A stretch of DNA of 57,720 nt. Source: JANNWF01 sp052390415. GTDB lineage: Bacteria; Pseudomonadota; Gammaproteobacteria; Xanthomonadales; Xanthomonadaceae. The stretch lies in NCBI GenBank assembly GCA_052390415.1, contig JBQTGY010000076.1, positions 1-57,720 on the forward strand, read 5' to 3'. A program made the translations under genes and the position numbers. Positions 24,460-34,600 of the stretch are shown piece by piece (position 1 is the first letter of the stretch; each line of letters opens with the position of its first letter). The notes under the pieces were generated by a model, which searched no databases, was not told the DNA's origin, and saw only the letters and a list, made by a program, of their open reading frames with translations.

Positions 24460-26274
24460 ATGCGCTTACCGTTTGCCCTGCTGTCAGTTTTGCTGCTGAC
24501 GGGCTGTGATGCCATGACCAGTGATCGCGAGCCTGGCGATGCGCAGGAGGGACCCGCGACGCTGGGCGCGTTGCAGGGAGCCGGAGCGCGCAGCCCGTTC
24601 GAGAATCGAGAGGTCGCCGTGCACGGCGTGGTCACCGGCAATTTCGTCGCCGGCCTCGATGGTTTTTTCATGCAGGATGGTGCCGGCGCCGACGATGGCG
24701 ATCCTGCCACCTCGGATGCGGTATTCGTGCAGTGGAAGCGCGACCGCACGCCCAAGGTGCGGCGTGGTGATCGTCTGCGCGTCATGGGCAAGGTGGTCGA
24801 GTTGGGCGAGGCTGAGCAAACGGTCACTGCGATTGCGGCCGACAAGGTGGAAGTGCTCGGTCGCGGCGGAGTCAATGTCACCACCATCAATGCGGGGCCG
24901 GCAAGCAGCAGCGAATGGGAGCGCCACGAGTCGATGTGGTTGCGCGTTGACGCGCCGTTGACGGTGACCGGCAATGGCGGCTTGATTCGCTTCGGCGAGG
25001 TTGAAGTCGCCTTTGGTGGGCGTTTGTTTCAACCCACCGAGCGGCATCCGCCAGGACCAAAAGCCGACGCGTTGGCCGCCGACAATCAAGCGCGCATGCT
25101 GGTGTTGGACGACAACCGTCGCGGCGAGTTTCCAGACAAACTCTGGTTTCTCGAGGCGGGTTTGACCCACGATGCACCGATGCGTGTGGGCAGTACGTTG
25201 GCCGACGTGGAAGGCGTGCTGAACCATGCTCACGGCCGTTGGCGTTTGCAGTTGACCGATGAGCTGCGCGTGGCCGTGCAGAGCCCGCGACCCAAGCCCT
25301 TGAAGCCGCCGCCTGGTCTGCGCATCGCGAGTGTCAATCTGGAGAATTTCTTCAACGGCAACGGTCGCAAGGCGGGCTTCCCGACACCGCGCGGCGCCAC
25401 GTCATTGAAGGAATTTGAACGCCAGACCAGCAAGACCGTGGCTCTGCTGGTCGGCCTGAGCGCCGACATCCTGGCCGTATCTGAGCTTGAGAACGACGGC
25501 AACGACGCGCGCAGCGCGGAGGCGGCCTTGTTGGCTGCATTGAATGCGGGCCTCGGTGAGGGTGGTGACTATCGATCAGTGATGGCGGCCGAGGGTGGTA
25601 GCGGTCGTGATCAGATTCGGGTCGGGATCTTTTATCGAGAATCCAGAGTGCGGCCGCTGGGCAATGCCGTTGCGATCAATGAAGCGCCGTTTGCGGAGGG
25701 TGGCAGCCGCCCGCCGTTGGCGCAGGCGTTCTCGGCCCTCGAAGGCGGCGAACCCTTCGTGGTGGTCGCCAATCACTTCAAGTCCAAGGGCAGTTGTCCG
25801 ACTCCCGAGCAGCCGGCCGCGCCGGGTGATAGCGACAAGGACGACTTCCAATCGTGTTGGAATGCCACCCGCGTGGCATCAGCGCAGCGCCTGCACGACT
25901 GGCTGCAAACCGACCCCACCGGTCAAGGCGTCGCCCGCATCGTCTTGCTGGGTGACTTCAATTCGTATGCGCAAGAGGATCCGCTGCGACTCTTGCGGCA
26001 GCTGGGTTGGCGCGATGTGTTTGAAGTGGCCGGTGCTGGCGAGGTCTACAGCTATGTTTACGCGGGTCAAGCCGGCCGTCTGGATCACGCATTGGTGACC
26101 GCGGCGCTGGCTCCGGCCGTGAGTGGCGCGGCCATCTGGCATACCAATGCCGATGAAGCGGAAGCCTTTCACTATCAGACCAGCCAGCGCAATCCTGCCT
26201 GGCAGGGTGCCGAACCATGGCGCACATCGGATCACGATCCGTTGCTGATCGGGCTCGACTTCAGCCGTCCTTAG
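24460..26274 (+). CDS. Lipoprotein endonuclease/exonuclease/phosphatase-family protein (ExeM/NucH-like)
   Basis: 604 residues from ATG 24460. A lipoprotein signal peptide ends LLLTGC with C16 as lipidation site. The residue after it is Asp, which in the E. coli rule would retain the lipoprotein at the inner membrane. An N-terminal OB-like/beta domain (~30-280) is followed by an EEP catalytic domain: RIASVNLENFF, ILAVSELENDG, FVVVANHFKSKGSCP, LLGDFNSYAQEDPL, RTSDHDPLLIG. These supply the metal-binding Asn/Glu, catalytic His and the SDHDP end motif. Family members are extracellular or envelope nucleases involved in DNA scavenging or biofilm dispersal. Substrate is inferred. Confidence 0.88.
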   Translation: MRLPFALLSVLLLTGCDAMTSDREPGDAQEGPATLGALQGAGARSPFENREVAVHGVVTGNFVAGLDGFFMQDGAGADDGDPATSDAVFVQWKRDRTPKVRRGDRLRVMGKVVELGEAEQTVTAIAADKVEVLGRGGVNVTTINAGPASSSEWERHESMWLRVDAPLTVTGNGGLIRFGEVEVAFGGRLFQPTERHPPGPKADALAADNQARMLVLDDNRRGEFPDKLWFLEAGLTHDAPMRVGSTLADVEGVLNHAHGRWRLQLTDELRVAVQSPRPKPLKPPPGLRIASVNLENFFNGNGRKAGFPTPRGATSLKEFERQTSKTVALLVGLSADILAVSELENDGNDARSAEAALLAALNAGLGEGGDYRSVMAAEGGSGRDQIRVGIFYRESRVRPLGNAVAINEAPFAEGGSRPPLAQAFSALEGGEPFVVVANHFKSKGSCPTPEQPAAPGDSDKDDFQSCWNATRVASAQRLHDWLQTDPTGQGVARIVLLGDFNSYAQEDPLRLLRQLGWRDVFEVAGAGEVYSYVYAGQAGRLDHALVTAALAPAVSGAAIWHTNADEAEAFHYQTSQRNPAWQGAEPWRTSDHDPLLIGLDFSRP

Positions 26275-26378
26275 CCGTCAGGTCCAGCTTGGGTCGGACA
26301 CGCCGCCCACGTTGGCTGCGCTGGCCGTGCACGTCCCTCCAGTATCATCTCCGTCCTTCCTGTCGATTGAACCTAACC

Positions 26379-27059
26379 ATGGTCCCAGCCCGCCCACCGT
26401 TCCCAACGCAAGCCGGAGCAATCCTGCTGAGCGGACCGGCAGGGGTCATCGAAGCCCTGGTCGACTTGCCCGATCCCGCTGACGCACTGCCTGCGACCGC
26501 GCTGATCTGTCATCCGCATCCGATGCACGGTGGCAGCATGCATAACAAAGTGGTGACGATGATCGAGCGCAGCCTGCGCGAGTTGGGACTGCGCACGGTG
26601 CGTTTCAATTTTCGCGGTGTGGGTGCGTCGACCGGCAGTTACGACGATGGCCGCGGTGAAACGCTGGACTTGCTGGCGGTGGCAGAATGGGTTCGCGAGC
26701 AACGGCCGAATGATGCGTTGTGGCTGGCGGGATTTTCCTTTGGTGCCTACGTCGCGTTGCTCGGCGCCCGCCATCTGCCGGTCAAACAAATGATTTCGGT
26801 CGCGCCACCGGCGGGCCGCTGGGACTTCTCCGCCGTGCTCTCGCCGCCCTGCCCGTGGTGGGTGGTGCAAGGAGAAGACGACGATATCGTCGAGCCACAA
26901 GCGGTCTACAGCTGGATTGATGGCATGCCGGAGACTGAGCGTCCGACCTTGGTGCGCATGCCCGATACCGGCCACTTCTTTCATCGACGTTTGATGGACT
27001 TGCGTGGCGCGCTGAAGAACGGAGTGCGCAGCAACTTGCCACCCGCTGCCACGGCGTGA
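26379..27059 (+). CDS. Alpha/beta hydrolase (dienelactone hydrolase-like)
   Basis: 226 residues. Key motifs are the oxyanion region HPHPMHGGSMHNKVV, the RFNFRGVGASTG strand-turn and the nucleophile elbow GFSFG with S120. A late GEDDDIVEP acid region and the terminal GHFFH histidine follow. This small subgroup lacks a lid and is often annotated as an alpha/beta hydrolase or CocE/NonD-like esterase; the substrate is unknown. It overlaps the downstream ZapE gene by GTGA, so the two are translationally coupled, a pairing I have the impression is common in this order. Confidence 0.88.
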   Translation: MVPARPPFPTQAGAILLSGPAGVIEALVDLPDPADALPATALICHPHPMHGGSMHNKVVTMIERSLRELGLRTVRFNFRGVGASTGSYDDGRGETLDLLAVAEWVREQRPNDALWLAGFSFGAYVALLGARHLPVKQMISVAPPAGRWDFSAVLSPPCPWWVVQGEDDDIVEPQAVYSWIDGMPETERPTLVRMPDTGHFFHRRLMDLRGALKNGVRSNLPPAATA

Positions 27060-28162
27060 TTCGCGCTGCCGACACCAGACCGATCGCGCCGGGCACGGCT
27101 TATGCCGAAGGTGTGAGCAGCGGTCGCTGGGACAATGACCCCGCACAACGCGCCGTATTGGTCGAGTTTGACCGCATCTTTGCGGCTCTGCAGCAGCCGG
27201 TTGAACGTGGGCTGCTGGATCGATTGCGCGGCCGCCGTGCGCAGCCGGTGCGTGGACTCTACTGTTGGGGCGGGGTCGGCCGGGGCAAGACGTTTCTGGT
27301 GGACCTGTTCTTCGAACACCTGCCGATTGCACAAAAGCGCCGCGTGCACTTTCACCGTTTCATGGGCGAGGTGCATGCGCGCCTGCGCGATCTTGGCCAA
27401 CGCGCCGACCCCTTGCAGGACGTCGCCGAAGGTTACGCCGGCGAGTTTCGCGTGCTCTGTCTGGACGAGTTTTTCGTCAGTGATATTGGCGACGCGATGA
27501 TCGTCGGGCGGCTGCTGGAAGCACTGTTTGCGCGTGGTGTCTGCCTGATCACCACCTCCAACACGGTGCCGTCCAATTTGTATCGCGATGGTCTGCAACG
27601 CGCGCGGTTTCTGCCGGCGATCGCGTTGATCGAGCGCCATTGCGTGGTCCATCAGATGGCCAGCCAAACCGACTACCGTCTGCGCACGCTGACCCAGGCG
27701 CCGGTCTATCACCACCCGTTGAATGAGGCCGCCGAGCGCGCGCTGGAGGACTTCTACGAACGCCTCACCGCCGACACCTTTCGCGACGGCTTGCCTCTGC
27801 TCATCAACGAACGCCTGATTCCGGCCATCGATTTTTGCGAAGGTGTGGCCTGGTTTGAGTTCACGGCCTTGTGCGAAGGTCCGCGTTCGGTCGCCGACTA
27901 CATCGAGATCGCGCGCGATTTCCACACGGTATTGCTGGCGCGGGTTCCACAATTTGGCCTCAACGACGAAAACGCCGCGCGCCGCTTCGTCAATCTGGTC
28001 GACGAGTTTTACGATCGCAACGTCAACCTGATCCTGTCAGTCGCGGTGCCCCTCACTGACCTCTATGTCGGCGACAAGCTCAGCCACGAGTTTCAACGCA
28101 CACAAAGCCGCTTGATCGAGATGCAAAGTGAGGCGTACCTGGCGCGTGAGCATCGGCCTTGA
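27056..28162 (+). CDS. zapE: Cell division protein ZapE (AFG1-like ATPase)
   Basis: 368 residues from GTG 27056, overlapping the hydrolase stop. AFG1/ZapE family features are visible: Walker A GGVGRGKT (72-79), the HFHRFMGEVHARL segment after it, Walker B LCLDEFFVSDIGDAMI, and the sensor region LITTSNTVPSNLYRDGLQRARFL. ZapE destabilises FtsZ polymers at the septum under stress and is an inner-membrane-associated P-loop ATPase. Length and motif order match the family throughout. Confidence 0.95.
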   Translation: MIRAADTRPIAPGTAYAEGVSSGRWDNDPAQRAVLVEFDRIFAALQQPVERGLLDRLRGRRAQPVRGLYCWGGVGRGKTFLVDLFFEHLPIAQKRRVHFHRFMGEVHARLRDLGQRADPLQDVAEGYAGEFRVLCLDEFFVSDIGDAMIVGRLLEALFARGVCLITTSNTVPSNLYRDGLQRARFLPAIALIERHCVVHQMASQTDYRLRTLTQAPVYHHPLNEAAERALEDFYERLTADTFRDGLPLLINERLIPAIDFCEGVAWFEFTALCEGPRSVADYIEIARDFHTVLLARVPQFGLNDENAARRFVNLVDEFYDRNVNLILSVAVPLTDLYVGDKLSHEFQRTQSRLIEMQSEAYLAREHRP

Positions 28163-28263
28163 GGGGCTGGGATTCGAGATTCGAGAATCGGGAATCCGGA
28201 TTGCGAGCGAGGTAGCCCAACTTAGGGCGGGTAGTTCGAGTTTGAGCGTGGCGAGGAGTAGCT

Positions 28264-28324
28264 GCAGGAAATCGCGCAGCGTGCTGCTATCGGCCGTGTT
28301 GCCGGGCAGCACCTCGTAGGCCAG
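28264..28324 (-). repeat. 61-bp segment identical to 41476-41536
   Basis: The sequence from gcaggaaatcgcgcagcg to cacctcgtaggccag is identical in both places and in the same orientation. It encodes part of the transposase (LAYEVLPGNTADSSTLRDFL) on the minus strand. The two copies flank a 13-kb gene block, so recombination between them could delete or mobilise it. Confidence 0.9.
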
Positions 28325-28599
28325 CGGCAGACCCTCCGGCGTCACGATCAGCGCGATCACCACCTGCACGCAATCGGAGCGATGGTCGCGCGAGTAGCCA
28401 TAGCGACGCTTGTCGTCGTCGGCAAACGGCGGGTTGCTCTCGAAGTAGGTGCTGGTGAGGTCGTACAGCAGCACGTCGAAGGTGACGCCGAACAGATCGC
28501 GCCAGCGCGCCGTGAGGTGAGTGAACAGCGCCGTCTTGTGCTTCAACAATTCACGCGCGCAGATCGGAACGATCTCCGCGATGGATAGGCTGTCGGTGA
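28264..28599 (-). pseudogene. IS1634-type transposase relic (left copy)
   Basis: A ~110-codon fragment from the middle of an IS4-superfamily, IS1634-like transposase reads leftward. It contains the DDE-domain landmarks FDVLLYDLTSTYFES (first catalytic Asp), KRRYGYSRDHRSDCVQVV, and VTPEGLPLAYEVLPGNTADS. It lacks the N-terminus, the second half of the catalytic domain and any recognisable terminal repeats. It stops abruptly after the RDFL segment and ends ~60 bp before the giant surface-protein gene. The last 61 bp (28264-28324) are identical to 41476-41536. Confidence 0.85.
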
Positions 28600-28658
28600 C
28601 ATCAATTCCGCGCGGACGTTGGTATGCTGCCGCACGGTCTTGGGGGAGTCGATGTGTT

Positions 28659-31600
28659 ATGCGCAAGCTGATCTCGGTGGCGTGGGTGCTTGCTGGCGGC
28701 TTGGCAAGTCTTGCGGTCAACGCGCAGAACTTCGACTACCACGTCTACCTCAACTCGGACTCGCGCTCGCTCACCGGCTGCACGGTCATCGCGGCCGATG
28801 GTCAGAGTTTCAGCGGCATTGACCATCGCCTGACCGCCACCGTTGCGGGCTCGCCTCCGATAGTCACCGAATTGCGTCTGGCTGGCTGCGCTGGTGGCGA
28901 CTTCGCTACCGGGGCGGTGATTGGCGGCAACTATCCGGTTGGGCTCAACAATGGCGTCGCCCTGGGCGGCGGTGCGTTCGCCGATGTCATTGAGCTGTCA
29001 CTGTCGCGCCAGGCGATTGCCGGGGCCACCCTGATCACAATCGGCTTTGGTGCGCAGGATGGTGCCGTCATTGATGACGGCGTCTTCACCCGCAACGGTC
29101 TGCCCGGCGGTTCGCCGATGACGATCGGAACAGTGCTAGCGATACCGACGGCTGGCTTCGTCGGCCTGCTGCTGCTGGGCACGCTGCTGCTGGTGCTTGG
29201 CGGCCTGGCCATGCGACGCAACGGCCGCTTGACGAGGGTGCTGCTGGTCAGCGCCTGCCTGGTGTTCAGTGCCGCGGCCTGGGCCGCCAACTTTGTGCTC
29301 GATGGCGAGGTCGGTGATTGGTCCGGAACCACCCCGCTGGCGACCGATCAGGCCGGCGACTCGCCGCTGTCGGGTACCGATATCGTCGCCGCCTTCGCGC
29401 TGGATGAGGATCCCGATCTGCGTTTCCGCATCGACGTGGTCGACGCCGAGAATCGCCCGCCGGTCGCGGTCGATGACGCCTACACGGTGCTCGAGGATCA
29501 AACCCTCACTGTCCCTGCCCCGGGCGTATTGGCCAATGACAGTGATCCCGATGCCAACGCACTGAGTGCGGAGGGCTTCACTTTGCCGAACTTCGGCGTG
29601 CTGGATGCTGAAACCGACGGAAGCTTCACCTTCACCGGTCTGGCCGACGAAAACGGAGCGGCGACCTTCAGCTACTTCGCCTTCGATGGCCAAGTGGCCA
29701 GCATGACGCCGGCTACCGTCACCGTGACCGTGACCGCGGTCAACGACGCCCCCAGCTTTACCGCCACCAATCCGCCCGCGGTCAACGAGGATGCCGGTGT
29801 GCAGTCACTGGCATTTGCAACCTTCAGCGCGGGACCGGCCAACGAGAGCGGGCAGTCCGTACTGGACTACACGGTCAGCTCAGTGAGCAATGCGGGGCTG
29901 TTCGCTGCCGGCCCGACCATCGCCAACGATGGCACTCTGAGTTACACGCCGGCGCCCGATGCCAATGGCAGCAGCCAGCTCGCGGTCGTCGTCCGCGACA
30001 ACGGTGGCACCGCCAACGGCGGCATTGACACCAGCGCGCCCCAGACCTTCACCATCACAGTGAACGCGGTCAATGATACGCCGACCTTTGTCGCCGGTCC
30101 GAACCAGTCGATTAATGAGGACGCAGCCGCGCAGACGGCGGTCGGTTGGGCCGCCGCGATCAACGATGGCGACCCGGAACTCACGCAAACGCTGACCTTC
30201 CTGCCGACGGTCACCAATACCACCAGCAATCTGGCGTTCACCACGCCGCCAACGATCAACGCAACCACCGGCACGCTGACCTACGCCGTCGCTCCGAACA
30301 CCAATGGCGTTGCGACGATCGAAGTGCGCCTGCAGGACAACGGCAGCAACGTGGCGCCGAACGTCAACATCAGCGCGCCGCAAACCTTCACCATCACGGT
30401 GTCCGGCATCAACGATGCGCCGAGCTTCACGGCAGGCCCGAACCAGACGGTCAACGAGGATGCGGGCGCGCAAGCGGTCACGCCATGGGCGACAGCGATC
30501 AACGACGGCGACCCGGAAGTCACCCAGGCGTTGGCGTTTGCGGTGACCAACAACACCAACACGGCGCTGTTCAGCGCCGGCCCGGCGGTGAGCCCGACGG
30601 GCGTTCTGACGTACACGCCCGCAGCGAATGCGAATGGTGTCGCCACCATCACCCTGCGCCTGGATGACGATGGCGGTACCGCGAACGGTGGCGTCAATCA
30701 ATCGCCGACCCAAACCTTCACGATTACCGTGAACGCGATCAACGATGCGCCGGGTTTCATGGCCGGCCCGAATCAATCGGTGACCGAAGATGCGGGCGCT
30801 CAAACCGTCACCCCCTGGGCGACGGGTATCAATGCCGGCCCATTGGACGAAGCTGGGCAAACACTCACCTTCAACATCACGGCCAATACCAACGCAGCGT
30901 TGTTCAGCGCCGCGCCCGCTGTCAGCCCTGCGGGGGCGCTGACCTACACTCCGGCAGCCGATGCCAGCGGCGTGGCGACGATCACCTTGACCTTGAGCGA
31001 TGACGGTCCCGGGGCTCCGCCGCCGAATGCCAATACCAGCGCTGCGCAGACCTTCACGATCACGGTGAATGCCGTGAACGATGCGCCGGTTAACACAGTG
31101 CCTGGCGCGCAAACCACAGGCGACGGCACGTCGTTGGTATTCAGCACTGCGAACACCAATGCAATCAGCATCGTCGATTTCGACGCCGCCGCCGGCATCG
31201 TGCAAGTCTCGTTCGGCACCGGGGCCGCGGCCAACGGTGCATTGACGCTGGCCAACCCAGGCGGCGCCTTGACCACGCTGACCGGCAACGGCACCGAGCA
31301 AGTGACGGCAACGGGCACACTGACCGCGTTGAATGCGGCGCTGAACGGCCCAGGCGGCAGCTTGACCTACACGCCAGTGGGCGGCACGTCGGCCGCGCGT
31401 ACGATCACGATGATCACGAACGATCAGGGCAACTCCGGTGCGGGTGGCGCGCAGTCCGATACCGACACCATCACCGTGAACGTCGACGGCGCACCGATTG
31501 CCAGCAGCACGCCAGCGAATGGCGCGACAATCGCCAACAACGCGCCGATAAGCGTGAATTTTGACGAGCCAGTCAATGTAACGGCCGGCATCACCCTGAA

Positions 31601-34600
31601 TTGTGGCGGCCCGATCACGCTGACCGGCACCACAGGCAGCAACGTCACCAGCTTGCCGCTCGGCTACACCGCGCCTCTGCCCGCGGGCACCTGCACCCTG
31701 ACCGTGCCGGCCGCGAGCGTGCAAGACGTCGACACCATCGACCCACCGAACAACCCGACGGGCAACTTCGCAGCAACGTTCACCGTCGATGCTGCGCCGG
31801 TGCTGGTCAGCAGCACGCCTGCCGCCGCCGCGGTGGTCAACACCGGGCAAACAGTGAGCTTCACCTACAGTGAAGCTGTGACGAACGCGGGCAGCGCAAT
31901 CACGCTGAACTGCGGCGGCGCAATCGCCGGCGCGATCAGCGGTTCGGGCACGACCACGCTCACCTTCACGCCAACCAACCCGCTGGCCGCCGGTGCCAGC
32001 TGCACCGCCACCGCCGTCGCCGCGCAGATCAACGATGCGGACGCCTTCGATCCGCCGCAGAACCCCGTAGCCAACAGCACGATCAACTTCACCGTCGACG
32101 CCGCTCCGGCGTTCGTCAGTTCGGTTCCAGCAGCCAATGGCACCGTGGTCGGCACTACTCAGGTCGTGAGCTTCACATTCGACGAAAGCGTTGCCAATCT
32201 CGGCAGCGCGATCACGCTGAACTGCGGCGCTGCCGTCACCGGCGCGATCACTGGCGGCGGCACGCCGACGCTGACGTTTACGCCGACCAACCCGTTGACC
32301 GCGGGTGCAAGTTGCACGGCCACGGCCGTTGCAGCGCAAATCGGCGATAGCGACAGCATTGATCCACCGCAAAATCCGGTCGCTAATGTAGTTCGCACCT
32401 TCACGGTCGATGTGGCGCCGACGGTGTCCAGCACCAACCCGGCGAACGGCGCAATCGACGTCGGCTTGAACACTGACCTCATCGTCAACTTCAGCGAAGC
32501 AGTGACCTTCGCTGCTGGTGCGTTCACGCTGAACTGCCCGGCCGGGAGCCCGATTCCGTTCACCGTGTCGGGTTCCGGCACCACTCAGGCGAGCATTGAT
32601 CCGTCCGCGAATCTGCCGATCAATACACTGTGCGTGCTGACCGTCGATGCGGCGCTGGTGCAGGACGTCGATAGCGCCGATCCACCCGATGTCGGAAGCG
32701 GCATCACCACGGTCAACTTCACCACCGTCAACGATAATCCGCCGACGGTGACCGCAAGCGTGCCGGCACCGGGTGCAACCGTCGCAAACAATCAAGCGTT
32801 GAGCATCAGCTTCTCCGAGGCCATCGTTGCCACGGCCGGCAGCGTAACCCTGACGTGTGGCGGCCCGAACCTGATCACCGGCGGTGCTGCCGGCAGCAAC
32901 GTCACGACGCTGACGCCGATCTACACCGCACCGTTGCCTTCGGGTGCCTGCACACTGACCGTGCTCGCGGCCAACATCACCGACTTTGACGCTATCGATC
33001 CGCCGGATCTGATGGTCGCCAACTATGTCGCCAATTTCACGGTCGATGCTGCACCGGCCCTCGTCAGCAGCACGCCTGCCGCCGCCGCGGTGGTCAACAC
33101 CGGGCAAACGGTGAGCTTCACCTACAGTGAAGCCGTGACGAATGTCGGCAGCGCAATCACGCTGAACTGCGGCGGTGCAATCGCCGGCGCGATCAGCGGT
33201 TCGGGCACGACCACGCTCACCTTCACCCCAACCAACCCGCTGGCCGCCGGTGCCAGCTGCACCGCCACCGCCGTCGCCGCGCAGATCAACGATGCAGACG
33301 CCTTCGATCCGCCGCAGAACCCCGTGGCCAACAGCACGATCAACTTCACCGTCGACGCCGCACCTGCTTTCGTCAGCGCGACCCCGGCCGCAGCTGCGGT
33401 AGTCGGTACCGGGCAAACCGTCAGCTTCACCTTCGATGAAAACGTCGCCAACCTTGGCGGTGCGATCACGCTGAATTGTGGTGGAGCCGTTGCCGGCGCG
33501 ATCAGCGGATCCGGCTCGACCACACTGACCTTCACCCCAACCGCACCGTTGACTGCCGGCACCAGTTGCATGGCGACCGCGGTGGCATCGCAAATCGGCG
33601 ATGTCGACATCGTCGATCCACCTCAGAATCCCGTTGCCGACGTCATCCGCAATTTCACGGTTGACGTTGCGCCGGACTTCAGCGCCAGCGTGCCGGTCAA
33701 CAATGCAATCAACGTCGGCCTCAGTGCGAATATCACGGTGACCTTCACCGAGGCGGTCAACTTCACGGCCAGTGCATTCACGCTGAACTGCCCGGCCGGT
33801 TCGCCGATCCCGTTCACTGTCAGCGGCAGCGGCAGTAACACCGCGACCATCGATCCGACCCCGCCGACCTTGCCGATCAACACCCTGTGCGTGCTGACCG
33901 TCGACGATGCGCTGGTCACTGACTTCGACGCCGCCGATCCGCCGAACGCAGGCACCGGCATCACCACCATCAGTTTCACCACCGTCAATGACAACGCGCC
34001 GATGGTCAGCTCTGTGATGCCGGCCAACGGCGCGACCACGAGTTCGACGTTTACCCTCAACCTTCTGTTCAGCGAGCCCGTGGTCATCGCGGCGAATGCC
34101 ATCACCATCGCCTGCAGCCCGTCGGGTGCGGGTTTGAGCTCGCCGAGTATTGCGACGGCGCCGACCAACGCCATTGGAGTCAACGGTCCGCCGACTGGAA
34201 TGGGTCAGCCCGGAGACACCTGCACGGTCACCGTGCAATCCGCACTGGTCACCGATGCGGACGTGATCGATCCACCGAACCAACTCGACGGCGACGGCAG
34301 CGGTGACACCATCGACGGTGACGCCGACAACTTCGTCTCGACCTACATCGTCGACGCGGCCCCCATTGCCACGACCACCGTACCCGCGAACGGCGCGACC
34401 GACATCGCCATCGCGGCTGGCTCGATCACCGTCAACTTCAGCGAAAGCGTCACGGTCACTCCCGGCGGCATCACTCTGACATGCCCGGCCAATGTTCCGC
34501 TGACCGGACTGCCGGTGACCGGCACCAGCGTGACGCTGACCCATTCTGGTCTGCCCGGCGGCGCGACCTGCACGATCACCGTGCTTGCCGCAAACGTCAC

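Noticed and set aside
31490..34000. CRISPR-like periodicity in the giant gene
   Set aside because: The repeats are ~300 bp, coding and diverged, with no short constant repeat and unique spacer pattern.
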